Translations under genes and position numbers: made by a program
DNA from: Ricinus communis
Taxonomy: Eukaryota; Streptophyta; Magnoliopsida; Malpighiales; Euphorbiaceae
Direction: 5' to 3'
Assembly: GCF_019578655.1 (NCBI RefSeq)
Contig: NC_063257.1
Coordinates: forward strand, 28,262,362 to 28,326,361
DNA: 64,000 bases
Shown here: in pieces, positions 1-11,180 of the stretch
How positions within the stretch are numbered: the first letter of the stretch is position 1
Layout: each line of letters opens with the position of its first letter
The notes under the pieces: model-generated
Told to the model about the DNA's origin: nothing
Seen by the model: the letters and a program-made list of their open reading frames with translations, nothing else
Database searches by the model: none

Positions 1-1018
1 CACTCTAACGTAAATTACTTAGTTATATGTGTCCTAGACATGAAAACATTCAAATTCTCTATTTATAATGCATGGATTAATCGAAAATAATATTATTTCT
101 CCCTTATGCGCATGGATTTAAGTCTCGTCCTGCTTGATCATCAACCTAAGCCGCAATGCTATTGATCAATCTTGTCAATTGTGTTCCCATGATTCCTTAT
201 GCAAAATCATCAGTCATAAAGAGTCCTTATGCCTAAAGGAACAAGCAATGATGGGGATCCTAATGGTGCAAATCCTAAATCGGAATATTTGGACATGCCT
301 CAATTTGCCATTCCCTCTTTCCTTCAGAAGATTCATATGTGATCATTCGGAGAATGATATCAATGCACGATCAACTAATTTTCTTTCTTCACATTCGTTG
401 AAGCATTGGATCGGTGCCTGTGATTGCCGCTTCCATGCACTTTCACTCAATAGTTGTGTTTATGCTTCCTAAATTAAACCAAGCCATCATACTAGATAGA
501 GATTAAAAAGAGAGAAATAAAAGAAACAAACAAAATGAGAATATAGGTAGGATTTCATATATGGTAAGGAAAGAAATCACAAGTTCTCTGTTCTCTCCAA
601 TGCAGCTAAGTGTAAGAATCAAATCGATTTGATTTAAGTACAAGGGTGGATAAAGAATATAAAAGAAAGGAAGGACGTAAGGGATAAGTCTATGCTCGCT
701 AATGCGAGTGTTGATAAGTCCAAATAGTTCTTGAAAGAACCAAAAATTTAATTTTCCACAAGGTAGAGAACTAAAATAATATGCTCATTAGCCTCAAGTA
801 TTATGTTGTATACGGTTTTTATGGGAAAGCCCTCATTTCATAAGAAGAAGATACTAGAAGCTAAATATGAATAAGTAAATAAAGAAAGATAAACAAACTA
901 AAGTCAAATCAAGAACGAGAAAGGAGTTGGTTAGGCAACAGCTCTCGGAGTCCTAAATTTTATAAGCCAACTTAACAAAAATAAGGGTAAATACGCGTGG
1001 GACTACCTAAAAACACTT
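1..1018. repeat. X repeat, unit 1 of a ~1.0-kb tandem repeat (left end cut by the window)
   Basis: This is non-coding, AT-rich DNA. Landmarks recur in the next units in the same order: 'AAATTACTT' near the start, 'CATGGATTTA', a 'GGAACAAGG.ATGATGGRGATCC' block, 'GAGAATGATATCAA', 'GATAAGTC' and 'CACAAGGTAGA'. The first landmark returns about 1,010 bp later, giving the period. The frames in it (for example 134-472) are not kept open between units, so I do not call a gene. The nature of the repeat is unknown; it has no terminal repeats, PBS or coding domain that I can see. Confidence 0.75.
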
Positions 1019-2644
1019 TGACCTAAATTACTTCATTATCTACATTTCAAACATCAAAGCGCTCGAATTCTGGCTAGTATTATACTTATATTAATCGAAA
1101 ACAACATGAGTTCTCCCTTACACGCGTGGATTTATGTCTCATCCTGCTTGATGATCAAGGTAATCCCTAATGCCACCGGTCAAGCTTGTCAATTGGGCAC
1201 CCAGGATTCCTTATGCCAATCCTTGTGTCATCAAGAGTCCTCGTCCTTAGAGGAGCCAGGAATGATGGAGATCCCAATGGTGCAAATCATGAAAAATAAT
1301 ATATGGGCGTGCCCTGATTCTCATCTTTCCCTCTTTCCTCGAACAGATTCATCCACGATCATTTGGAGATTAATATCAATAGTTGATCAACTAATTTTCT
1401 TCCTTCGCATTTGTCAACGCATTGGATTGATGCTTATATTTTGATGCTTCCATGCGCTTTCACTCAGCAGTCGTGTTTATGCTCACCTAATAAAACCACA
1501 CAATCAAATAAGACATATATTAGAAAGAGGCAAACAAAAAAATAAATAAATGAGAATATAGTTTGGATTTTGATAAGGAAAGAAATCGCAAGTTCTTTAT
1601 TCTCTTCCATGTCTAAGTGTAAGGATCAAACTGAATTGATTTTAAACACAAGGGTAGATAAGGAACACAAGAGAAAGGAAGGAAATGAGTGATAAGTCTA
1701 GGATCGCTAGTACAGGTCTTCATAAATCTGCAAATGATACGAATGTGGCTAATTTATGCTAAACCAGTATTCAATCTTGATGTCTTCACCAAGGATCGTT
1801 CACCTGATCAAGCAAAAACACTCTAACTCCCAACAAAACCCTTAAATAACTTGTACTTAAGAACCTTAATAAGAATTAAAGGTTGTTTAACATAAATAAA
1901 AGTTTAGATTAACCTAAGTTTGTAAAATACCAAGCCTTCAGTTGATAAATTCACCAAATTCATGAAGAATAAGAGAAGAGAATCAACTTCAAAATAATCA
2001 ATATTCAACAACTTTTACATAGAAATTCATACTAGCTTATATACGCCTTAGAAAAATCTAATCATATAATGATAAGGAAGTAAATAACAATAAGACTGAG
2101 AGTAGAACTCCTAAACTATAATGATACCTTAAAACAAGACTCCTGACTATTAAAAGATTTCTTTAAATGAAGAAATACTCCTAAAATTCGTCCAAACCAA
2201 GCCCATATAATAAACATGAGATTTGGGCTTAAGTTACATATAATAAGAGGCCCATTCTTGAGTATTGAACTCCAATTAGCTTCACTTATTTATTTTCAGC
2301 ATATTTTGACTTGTTCATGCCTCCATATATTGAATTAAGTTGATAGGAATAATATATTGAATCAATAACTTGATTTCCCACAAGATAGAAAACTGAAATA
2401 ATATGCTCATTAGCCTCAAGTATTCAATTGCATGTAATTTTTATAGTGCGGAAGCTCTCATTCCATAAGAAGAAGAAACTAGAAGCTAACTATGAATAAA
2501 TAAATACAGAAAGATAAATAAACTAAAGTCAAATTAAGAACGATAGAGGAGTTGACTGGGCAACAACTCTCGTAGTCCCAAATTTTATGAGCCAGCTTAA
2601 CAAAAACAAGGGTAAATTCGTATGGGCCTACCTAAAAATACTTT
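1019..2644. repeat. X repeat, unit 2, interrupted by an LTR fragment
   Basis: The landmarks match unit 1 but the unit is about 610 bp longer, because a foreign LTR piece occupies 1,735 to about 2,350. Removing that piece gives back a unit of about 1.0 kb. X sequence resumes at about 2,362 with 'AACTTGATTTCCCACAA'. Confidence 0.7.
1735..2350 (-). mobile_element. Truncated LTR of the R3 family (minus strand)
   Basis: The left edge reads TGATACGAATGTGGCTA, the reverse complement of the R3 LTR terminus (9,860-9,876 and 12,131-12,147). The match runs backwards through the R3 LTR, including the 'TTCTTGATTAGGTGAA' and 'CAAGTTATTTAAGGG' blocks, and stops near 'TCAACTTAATTCAATATATGG'. The 5' half of the LTR is missing. 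It is probably a degraded solo LTR within X unit 2. The right boundary is good to about 15 bp. Confidence 0.75.
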
Positions 2645-3534
2645 GACCTAAATTACTTCATTGTATGCATTTCAAACATCAAATCGCTCGAATTTCGCTA
2701 TTATTATGCTTGGATTAATTAAAAAAACAACCTGAGTTCTCCCTTATGCACATGGATTTACATTTTGTCCTGCTTAATCATCAAGCTAAGGCCTAATGCC
2801 GTCTATCGAGCTTATCAATTTGCACTCCCACATTTTCTTATGCCAATTCCTACATCATCAAGAGTCCTCATGCCTAGAGGAACAAGGAAGGATGGAGATC
2901 CCAATGGTGCAAATGTTGAACTGGAATATATGGTCGTGCCTAGATTCTTGTTGTTCCCTCTTTCTTCCAAAAGATTCGTCGGCGATCATTTAGAGAATGA
3001 TATCAATACATGATCAACTAATTTTCTTTCTTACATTCGTCGAAGCATTGGATCGGTGCTTATGATTGCTACTTCCACACACTTTCACTCAAGAGTCGTG
3101 TTTATGCTATCCAAATAAAACCAAACCATCATACTAGACAAAGATTAGAAAGAGAGACACAAAAGAAACAAATAAAATGAGAACATAAGTAGGATTTTAG
3201 ATCCGGTCAGGAAAGAAATCACAAGTTCTTTGTTCTCTTCCATATGGCTAAGTGTAAGGATCAAATCAAATTGATTTAAATACAATGATAGACAAAGAAC
3301 ACAAGAGAAAGGAAGGACGTGATGGATAAGTCTATGCTTGCAAGAGCGAGTGTTGATAAGTCCACAAAGTTCTTAAAAGAACCTTTAACTTGATTTCCCA
3401 CAAGGTAGAAAATTGAAATAATAGGTTCTCTAGCCTCAAATGTTCGATTGCATGCGATTTTTCTAGTGCGAAAGCCCTCATTCTATAAGAAGAAGAAACG
3501 AGAAGCTAAATATGAATCAATAAATAATGAAATA
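2645..3534. repeat. X repeat, unit 3 (right end cut by R1)
   Basis: It starts with 'GACCTAAATTACTTCATT', as unit 2 does at 1,018, and follows the same landmark order up to 'AAGAAGAAACGAGAAGCTAAATATGAAT'. It ends where the R1 LTR begins. No gene is seen. Confidence 0.7.
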
Positions 3535-3782
3535 ATGCGAATCCTATTGGCACTAGGATTCCTACTCCAATAAGGAATCCTATTTTAACTAAGATTCAAG
3601 TTCCACTTCACATCCATGGAGGCCCAATTACAAGGTCCAAGGCTAAGAAGATAAAAGAAGCTTTTAATGGGCTTATTCAAGATGTTTGGGCTAAGGACAG
3701 ATTAACGCTTGAAGAGTCGGATTCAAATGCAAGGCTCGTTAATCTAATTCAGTTTATTAGGCTTGAACTAATATGGGCTTAA
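3531..3782 (+). other. LTR-encoded Pol C-terminal tail (R1 family)
   Basis: An open frame of 83 codons and a stop crosses the LTR start and runs about 250 bp into the LTR. It contains the motif GGPITRSKAKKIKEAF, then a tryptophan-containing stretch and VNLIQ near the end. The same module is found in frame in the R2 and R3 LTRs. In an intact element a pol frame reading through the polypurine tract would add this tail after the integrase. Here it lies in a 5' LTR, so it is a copy of that coding end and not a free gene. The role of the tail is unknown. Confidence 0.55.
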
Positions 3783-4329
3783 TGAGCATAAAGGAGCACA
3801 TAAGAGAGTTTGGGCCTAATTAGCTCCATCAAAGATGACCCATCCGTGTGGCTTAAAGAAACTAGGGTTTCTTACTCCTAATGGGCGGCTAAAGAGTATT
3901 TTGGGAGTATTAGGACTTTATTTTTAGCTATCTATTTTAGTTGGATGTTTATCTCTATCATATTTAAGTTATAATTCCTTAATAGCTTTGAATTAGGATT
4001 TGCTAAAGGCTATAAAAGCTTAGTACGGATTTTCAAATTGGTGGATTGATGATTAATATATTTTGTGAGATTATACTTTATTCTTAGTTCTTGTTTAAAG
4101 CTAATTCGAACTTATCAAGCAATTCATTGTTTATGACATTCAAATCCAACTTATCAATTTAGAATCCATAATAAATTATGGCGTCTTCTACCTTTAATAC
4201 CTTAGATTTGATAGTTTAATATATTTGAAGGTATAAGGTTTCCATTGATCTGGTTCTAGATAGATCTTGGGCAATGAAACCAAATTTGCATACGGGTTTA
4301 ATCCTTTGATATAGGCTAGGTTCATATCA
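3535..4329 (+). mobile_element. R1: 5' LTR of a Ty3/gypsy-like element
   Basis: The 795-bp segment starts TGCGAATCC and ends TTCATATCA, directly before a tRNA-Met primer-binding site. Its layout resembles the LTRs of R2 and R3: an open Pol-tail frame first, then AT-rich U3/R/U5-like sequence ending in '..TATCA'. No matching 3' LTR is present in the window. R1 appears to be the host into which R2 and R3 inserted. Confidence 0.7.
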
Positions 4330-4346
4330 TTTGGTATCAGAGCTTT
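4330..4346 (+). other. R1 primer-binding site (tRNA-Met type)
   Basis: TTTGGTATCAGAGCTTT directly follows the LTR end. TGGTATCAGAGC is the standard plant LTR-element site that pairs with the 3' end of initiator tRNA-Met to prime minus-strand cDNA. Confidence 0.85.
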
Positions 4347-4983
4347 GACTTCTAAATTAGATTACGTATCTTAATTTTTCGCATATTCTTTTTGTTATCT
4401 TCTTTTGTCATTCTTCTCTATCCAAATTTTTTTCAAATTAAAAATAAGTCAGTTTCATTCTTGTGATCTTATTTAAATTTATTTTATGATTGTTTGTGAT
4501 TAATTGTTCTAATCACATCTTTGCTTGTTCCAAATTCTTTGGTCAAGTGCCTTCGAAAAAAAGAAGAAGAAAAGGAAAAAGAGCTAAGAAAAAAATCAAA
4601 CAAAAAAAGAAAAAAAAGTTGTTGTCAACCGGCTCTACGACCGATTCTACGACTGGTTCTCAAAAACAATTAAAAAAAAATTTATCCCTTTTATTTTCTT
4701 CATTTTTGTTAAGCTTAGTTAGTCTTTTATTACCTTTATTCTTGTGTCATTCATTGCATATAGGCTTAATCTTGTTCATTAAGTCTAGTTTAGTCTTCTT
4801 ATTTTGGTTTTCGTGTGTATTTTAAATCTAACTTGTTGGTTATTGAATAGTTACAATTTTGATTGTTTGATAATTGATCGTTTTAGCCTTTATAAGAACT
4901 AAAGACTAGATATTGAGTGGTAAACGGCGAGTGGCCAGTTCACTAGAGGGTAAAAGCCTATTTAAATAAAACACGAGCGTGAG
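4347..4983 (+). other. R1 untranslated leader, cut by R2
   Basis: This is AT-rich leader. Its 3' part (4,880-4,975, 'CTTTATAAG.ACTAAAG' and 'GGTAAAAGCC') is similar to the R3 leader at 10,325-10,410. The lysine-rich frame at 4,490-4,825 arises from a purine-rich tract and matches no family that I know. Confidence 0.55.
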
Positions 4984-5416
4984 TGATGCAATAAAGACAA
5001 TAACTACAAAAAGTCCTTTAAGCTTTCAAGGAGGTCCAATGACAAAATCCAAGTCCAAAAGGATGCAAGAAGCTTTGTTGGGCTTAATTAAAGACATTTG
5101 GAGTGGTCAACCACAACAAGGCTTAGCCGAAGGTTTAGGATTGCAAAAAGGGACCAAAATCATCAATTTAGTGCAATAAGTTTGGGTTGAACTCAAAGGT
5201 TCAATACAATTCATTTGAAGCCTTTTTATTTTCATTTTTATTAGGTTTTCTTAAGTTAAGATATGATTAGTTGTCATTTAGAGTTATACAATGGATGCAC
5301 ATGATTAGTTATAATTTGGAGTTAGAAAATAGATGCACATGATTAGTTGTCATTCGGGAGTTACAAAATGAGTGCAATCAATGTAAATACAACCACTTTT
5401 AATGAGTTTTAATGGT
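4984..5416 (+). repeat. R2 truncated 5' LTR, including its Pol-tail frame
   Basis: It aligns with the first ~430 bp of the 3' LTR (7,944-8,370) and stops at 'TTTTAATGG', where internal sequence begins. A 66-codon frame (4,979-5,179) encodes the tail module with GGPMTKSKSKRMQEALLGLI and IINLVQ before the stop. The corresponding frame in the 3' LTR has a stop after KRM. Confidence 0.8.
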
Positions 5417-5473
5417 TGTTTAGAATTGAGGCTCAGCAAATTTAAGTGTCTTGCCTATTTCATTCTAAACAAC
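5415..5473. other. Inverted repeat at the R2 deletion junction
   Basis: GTTGTTTAGAAT (5,415-5,426) is perfectly inverted at 5,462-5,473, leaving a 35-nt loop. A 12-bp direct repeat, ACAACTTTTAAC, follows (5,470-5,505). The structure lies at the point where LTR sequence is joined to pol. Confidence 0.7.
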
Positions 5474-5522
5474 TTTTAACATTTAATGGTAGAACAACTT
5501 TTAACAAGGATTCAAAACGAGC

Positions 5523-7929
5523 CTAGAAGAGAAGGGGTACGTAAGAGAAAGCATGAGTCCATGCGCGCTTCCTATAATTTTAGCGCCTAAGAAAGATGGT
5601 TCATGGTGGATGTGTGTTGATTGTCGTGTCGTCAAGAAAATAATAGTAAAGTATCACCATCCTATACCTAGGCTAGATGACATGTTGGATGAATTGCATG
5701 GTGCTTTTGTGTTTTCTAAAGTGGATTTAAAATCTGGATATCATCATATAAGAATGCGTGAGAGTGATGAATGGAAACTACTCTCAAAACAAAACACGAA
5801 TTATATTAGTGGTTAATCATGCCGTTTTGTTTAACTAATGCGCCAAGTACTTTTATGTGATTAATGAATCATGTTTTGCGCACTTTCATTGGAAAGTTTG
5901 TAGTGGTTTATTTTGATGATATTCTTATATATAGCAAATCTTTAGATGAGCATATAATAAACTTAAAGCTTGTTTCTGACATATTAAGGCAGAGACATTA
6001 TATGCTAATCTTAAGAAATGCACTTTTTGTACTAATGAACTTACTTTTCTTGGATATATTGTTAATGACAAGGGTATTCATGTTGATGAAGAAAAAGTAA
6101 AAGTACTTAAAGAGTGGTCAAAACTTACTAGTGTACATGACATTAGGAGTTTTCACAGTCTTGCTAGCTTTCATAGGAGATTCATTAAGGATTTCTTTAC
6201 AATTGTTGCACCTTTAACTGAACGCATTAAAAAGAATATGGGTTTCAAGCGGGGAAAAGAACAATATGATGCTTTTAACTTGCTAAAAAATAAAATTAGT
6301 TTAGCACCTTTACTTACTTTGCCTGACTTTACTAAAACCTTTGAGGTTCAGTGTGATGCAAGTGGAATAGGTATTAGTGGAGTCTTGATGCAAGAAGGAA
6401 GACTAATTGCATTTTTTGGTGAGAAGCTAAGTGGAGCAAGTGTAAACTACCTAACTTCTGACAAAGAGTTTTATGCTTTCATAAGAGTTTTAGAGACATG
6501 GCAGTACTATCTTTAGTATAAGGAATTCATTATACACATCAAGGGAAGCTAAGCCGTAGGATGCTAAATGGATGGAATTTACTGAATCCTTTCCATACAT
6601 CATCAAGTAAAAACAAGGTAAAGAGAATGTCATTATCGATGCTCTATCTAGTAGGTATGCTCTAATTTCTACAATTGATGCAAAATTATTGGGTTTTGAG
6701 TTCAGTGAGGAATTATATAATTTAGACCATGATTTTGCTCATGTATATGGGACATTTGAGAGAGGGGGTTTTGACAAGTTCTATAGACATGATAATTTTC
6801 TTTTTAAAGCAAACAAGTTATGCGTGCCTCAATATTCTTTAAGGGAGTTGCTTAGGAAGGAGGCACATGGTGGGGTTTTGATGGGGCATTTTGGTGCGAG
6901 AAAGACTTTAGGTGTTTTAAGTAATAATTTCTTTTGGCGACAAATGGAAAGAGATGTTGAAAAAATATTTGAGAGATGCATCACTTGTAAATAAGCTAAA
7001 CTTAAAGTGTTGCCTCATCAATTGTATACTCCACTTTCCATACCTAATGAACCTTGGGTAGACATTTCTATGGACTTTATTTTAGGATTACCTAGCTTAA
7101 AGGGAGGAAAAGATTCCATTTTTGCTGTTATTGATAGGTTTAGCAAAATGGCACATTTCATTCTATGCCACGAGACAGATTATGGAACTCATATTGCGGT
7201 CTGTTCTGTAAAGAAATTATGAGATTGCATGGAGTTCCAAGTTAGTGATAGAGATGTCAAGTTCCTTAGCCACTTTTGGAAGACACTTTGAAGCAAGCTA
7301 GGAACAAAGCTTCTATTTTCAACAACTTGGCATCCACAAATGGATGGACAAATAGAGGTGGTTAATAGGACTCTCTCACAACTATTAAGGGCAATAATTC
7401 AAAAAGATTTGAAGAATTGGGAAGAATGTTTTCCACATGTTGAGTTTGTATACAATATGAGTATTCATACTACAATAAATTGTTCACCTTTTTAAATTAT
7501 ATATGGGTTCAATCCATAACTCCTATGGATTTACTGCCATTACGCATTGATAAGGCTAATTTTGAAGGCAAGGAAAAAGCTGAATTTGTTAAAAGCTTAT
7601 ATGAGAAGGTGCACGCTCAAATAGAGAAAAAAAATCAATAATATGAAAAACAACACAATAAGGGGAGAAAGGAAGTTGTATTTGAGCTGGTTGATTGGGT
7701 TTGGGTGCATTTGAGGAAGGAAAGATTTCCAAGCCAAAGGAAGTCTAAGTTAATGCCAAGAGAGGATGGACCATTCCAAGTCCTTGAATGAATTAATGAC
7801 AATGCCTACAAGCTAGATTTGCCAAGTCAGTATGGCAATGTAAGTGCTTCTTTTAATGTTGCTGATCTTTCTTTATTTGATGTAGTTGATGAAGTTGATA
7901 ATGAGGCTAATTCGAGGACGAATCCTTAG
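5523..7929 (+). pseudogene. R2 pol remnant: RT, RNase H, integrase
   Basis: Motifs appear in polyprotein order. RT has [37 protein letters not shown], and the catalytic YFDD at about 5,909-5,920 followed by ILIYS. RNase H has [12 protein letters not shown] (about 6,340) and FGEKLSG. Integrase has an H..H..C..C finger (6,865-6,990), the first core aspartate in [21 protein letters not shown], a degraded second-aspartate region near 7,245, HPQMDGQ, and a GPF-type module near 7,760. At least six stops or frameshifts and a loss near 5,815 break it. The stop at 7,927-7,929 is just before the PPT. It cannot encode a working polyprotein. Confidence 0.85.
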
Positions 7930-7943
7930 AAGGAGACAGGGAA
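7929..7943 (+). other. R2 polypurine tract
   Basis: GAAGGAGACAGGGAA lies directly before the TGATGC start of the 3' LTR. This is the expected plus-strand priming site. Confidence 0.75.
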
Positions 7944-8760
7944 TGATGCAATAAAAGCAAGAACTACAAATGATCCTTTAAGCTTTCAAGGAGGTCCAAT
8001 GACAAGATCCAAGTCCAAAAGGATGTAAGAAGCTTTTTTGGCTTAATTAAAAACATTTGGAGTGTTCAAACACAAGAAGGCTCAGCTTAAGGCTTAGGAT
8101 TGCAAAAAGGGACCAAAATTATCAATTTAGTGCAATAAGTTTGGGCTGAACTCAAAGGTTTAAAATTCATTTGAAGCCCTTTTATGTTCATTTTTATTAG
8201 GCTTTCTTAAGTTAGAGTGGAATTAGTTGTCATTTGGAGTTACACAATAGATGCACATGATTAGTTATAATTTGGAGTCATAAAATGGATGCACATGATT
8301 AGTTGTCATTTGGGAGTTACAAAATAAGTGCAATCAATGTAAAAACAACCACTTTTAATAAGTTTTAATGGGGATTAAAGGCGAAAGCATAGGAGAGCTC
8401 AAAAGACATCCATTTAGGGTTCTTTATCTTGTTTCGACTATAAATATCAAAGCCAAATTAATTTGTTATAATCAATTAACGAATGATAATCTTTATTTAC
8501 TTTTTGTGATTGTTTTTGCTTAAGTTCTTGCATGAACTTTGAACTTATCAAACAATTTTTTTAGTTTGTGGCTTTGTTTAGTCAAAATCTTATGTTTGAT
8601 TCTTACCTTATCAAATCATATTTGGTTTGTGGCGTTTGAAGTTGAACTCAAGTGCTAGTTTCATTATTGGAACTAGTTTTCTCTAAATTCACTTGAGGAG
8701 ATCCTTGGGTTTTGGGATCGTCTTGATTGGAAGGTATTTTCTTTCATTCCACATGTATCA
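7944..8760 (+). repeat. R2 3' LTR
   Basis: The 817-bp segment starts TGATGCAATAAAAGC and ends CCACATGTATCA. The first half matches 4,984-5,416. The Pol-tail frame starts at the PPT (GNDAIKAR) and reaches GGPMTRSKSKRM before a stop. Confidence 0.8.
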
Positions 8761-8901
8761 TAACTCATTAGTTATTGGGGTGTATGGTTCCTAAGATGAT
8801 GATTTCCTATCAGCGAGTCATATCATTTGAATGTAAACACGCGAGAGACTGTTATTTGTTAGATTTCTTTGTTCCTTTTTATGTTATTGTAGACTGTCAA
8901 G
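8761..8901 (+). other. Spacer between R2 and R3, probably R1 leader
   Basis: 141 bp with no gene. Part of it (about 8,826-8,865) resembles the R3 leader at 10,433-10,470, so it is probably the continuation of the R1 leader that R2 interrupted. Confidence 0.4.
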
Positions 8902-9876
8902 TGATGAGAACCCATGTAGCACAACAGATCCTACTTGAACAAGGAATTCTAATTCAACTAGGAATCCTAATCCAACAAGGAGCCCTAACGATATTAGGAG
9001 TTCAAGTGAAGATGGGAATCCTGATTCAGCTAGGAGTCCTACTCCGATTAGAAATCCTACTCTAGTTAGGAGTCCTACTCTAACTAGGAATCCTAGTCCC
9101 AATAGGATTGTACACGAGCCACTCAAATATGATGGACCAATAACTAGAGCTCACATGAAGAAGTTCAAGGAGGCTTTAGGATTGTTCGTGAAGTAAGAGT
9201 TGAAGCTTGGGTTGGAGATCCAAAGTCCAAGTGAGATTTGGTTTAATTAAGAAAATGAGCCACAAGATACTCTTATCAACTTAATTCATATATGGAGAGA
9301 TGAACAAGTTAAAATAGGCCAATATAAACAAGTCAAGCTAGTTAGAGTCCAATACTTAATAATGAGCCGCTTATTACATGTTATTTAAGCTCAAATGTCA
9401 TGTTTATTATATGGGCTAGGGCTGGACGAATTTGGTCATTTAAAGAAGTCCTTTAATAGTTAAGAGTCTTGTTTTAAGTTATCTTTTCAGTTTAGGAGTT
9501 CTATTCCTAGTCTTATTATTAATTGCTTCCTTATCATTATAGAATTAGGTTTTTTTTAAGGCCTATATAAGCTAGTACGAATTTCTATGTATAGGGAATT
9601 GTTGAATGTTGATTATTTTGGAGTTAATTCTCTTCTTTTCTTTTTGAACTTGGTGAATTTATTAAGTAAATGCTTGGTATTTTACAAACTTAGTTTAATC
9701 TAAAATTATATTTATGTTAAAACAACCTTTAATTCTTTATAATTAAGGTTCTTAAATACAAGTTATTTAAGGGTCTTGTTGGGAGTCAGAGTTTCTTTGC
9801 TTGATTAGGTGAATGATCCTTGGTGAAGACATCAACATTGAATACGGGTTGGTACAAGTTAGCCACGTTCGTATCA
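8902..9876 (+). repeat. R3 5' LTR
   Basis: It starts TGATGAGAACCCATG and ends CACGTTCGTATCA. From the LTR start a frame (AAT GAT GAG..., one early stop) reads an Arg-Asn/Ser-Pro-rich repeat (about 8,940-9,105), then GPITRAHMKKFKEALGLFV near 9,130-9,190, the Pol-tail module. The internal 'AGGAATCCTA' units explain the spurious frames on both strands at 8,775-9,126. Confidence 0.85.
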
Positions 9877-9890
9877 TTTGGTATTAGAGC
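9877..9890 (+). other. R3 primer-binding site (tRNA-Met type)
   Basis: TTTGGTATTAGAGC directly follows the LTR, with one mismatch to the canonical TGGTATCAGAGC. Confidence 0.8.
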
Positions 9891-10466
9891 TTTGGCTCAT
9901 CAATCAAGTACGTATCCTATATTTTGTTAGTTGATTCGTTTTTTTAGTGTAAAAAAACAACAAAAATAATTATCAACCCATTATTTTCTTATTCTTTGTT
10001 ATTCTTTTTCTTCTCTAGAGTAATTTATTTGTTCAATTCGTATTTTTTGCTATTTTTTAGAGCCAATTCATTTTTTCCTTTGTTCTAAGTGTTAAATACG
10101 TTTTGTATTCTACATAAATCAAATCTGTCCTTTTCGTTTAATTCGTTCATTAAACTTTGTTCTTTGTTCATTCATCTTATTCTTGTGTGTTTTATTGTGC
10201 TTAGACTTAATCTTGGTTATTAAGTCTAGTTTCATCTCTTAGTTTGTGTTCTTGTGTGTTCTAAATCTTATTCGTTGGTTATTGAGTTGTTACAACTTTG
10301 GCTGTTTGGTATTTGATTATTTTAGCCTTTATAAGTGCCAAAGCGTAGAGATTGAATGGTAAAATGCAAGTGGTGAGCTCATTAGTGGATAAAAGCCGAA
10401 TTGAGTGAAACACAAGTGTAAATATCTTTACTTTGAGTGTTGAACACGTGAGATTGTGTGTGTGAG
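9891..10466 (+). other. R3 leader, no gene seen
   Basis: This is T-rich leader between the PBS and the orphan frame, related at its 3' end to the R1 leader. I see no coding signal. Confidence 0.5.
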
Positions 10467-11180
10467 ATGTTTTGTCAAGAGGAATTTGCTAGAGGACATC
10501 GAGATCTTTATCAATCTTATGATATATTGTGGGGATGAAAGAATGATGATTATTATGAAAAGTGTAGACAAAATTCTTATAATCCTAAAACTAAGCTAAA
10601 GAAGATAGAAAGACAATCGTGTCAAGATCCCAATGATGAACTTTCAAAGGATATAAAATCTTTAAGGAGCAGCCTTGATTCACTTAGAAATAGTTTTGAA
10701 GTTTTAAAAGGATTGGTTCATCGTTATGCTAAGCATCTTGAAGATAAAGCCGAGTCTAAGCCATCTTTAGAAACTAATTTTGATGATGTAGAGAAGGTAA
10801 ATTTCTCTATTGACACCAATGAAGAATTTGAAGATGTGATTATTAAAGATAGTGAGGAAGACAACAATTTGGCACCTTTAAGTGAGTCCAAAATTGAAGA
10901 AATCATTGTCGAAGATGAGGCAAAAGTTGAGTTAGTGATGAGTGAGATTGTGTTGGTTGATACAATGGAGTTGTTTGAGCATGTCGATTTTATTGGCATT
11001 GAAAATATTATTTGTTCTAAAGTTCCTTTAATGACTTCTGTGAATGATTTGCACATAGATAATGAGCTTGTATTGTTCTTTGAGATTATTTATTTGTTTC
11101 TTTCACAATATTCTGACAAGATTCGAGGACGAATCTTTTCAAAGAAAGGGGGAATGATGAGAATCCATGTAGCACAATGA
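10467..11180 (+). pseudogene. R3 orphan frame, 238 codons with one internal stop
   Basis: ATG at 10,467 begins a frame that continues, after a single TGA at 10,536-10,538, to the stop at 11,178-11,180. The uninterrupted part from 10,713 gives 155 residues. It is strongly acidic (for example KDSEEDN, IEEIIVEDEAKVE), with a probable coiled-coil-like region before it (DELSKDIKSLRSSLDSLR) and a hydrophobic stretch near the end (LVLFFEIIYLFL). The final codons cross the PPT and enter the LTR. I recognise no retroviral domain: no zinc knuckle, no D-S/T-G, no RT motif. It could be an element-specific protein or the decayed remains of one. Confidence 0.5.
11140..11154 (+). other. R3 polypurine tract
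   Basis: CAAAGAAAGGGGGAA ends one base before the 3' LTR start TGATGAG. It overlaps the end of the orphan frame. Confidence 0.85.

Larger units (their letters stand above)
4984..8760 (+). mobile_element. R2: deleted CRM-like Ty3/gypsy element
   Basis: The order is a truncated 5' LTR (4,984-5,416), pol from within RT to the end of integrase (5,523-7,929), a PPT, and a full 3' LTR (7,944-8,760). The 3' part of the 5' LTR, the PBS, gag, protease and the N-terminus of RT are gone. The pol motifs resemble CRM-type chromoviruses, judged from memory of the family. The flanks (GTGAG and TAACT) show no target-site duplication, so the ends may have been altered. It sits inside the R1 leader. Confidence 0.75.

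Noticed and set aside
134..3013. Frames of 65-112 aa in the X repeats
   Set aside because: Equivalent positions in other X units have frameshifts and stops, and the sequences match no family.
4330..4346. tRNA genes at the tRNA-matching sites (4,330; 9,877; 20,179; 24,483; 47,511; 61,156)
   Set aside because: These are 12-18-nt primer-binding sites next to LTRs, with no cloverleaf.
4490..4825. 111-aa lysine-rich frame in the R1 leader
   Set aside because: It is generated by an A/G-rich tract followed by T-rich DNA; low complexity and no homologue in the other leaders.
4979..8765. Target-site duplication for R2
   Set aside because: The five bases beside each end (GTGAG and TAACT) do not match, so none is claimed.
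8775..9126. Overlapping sense and antisense frames of 80-96 aa rich in Leu, Ile and Gly
   Set aside because: Both come from the short AGGAATCCTA-type repeats in the R3 LTR; the Pol-tail frame explains the region better.
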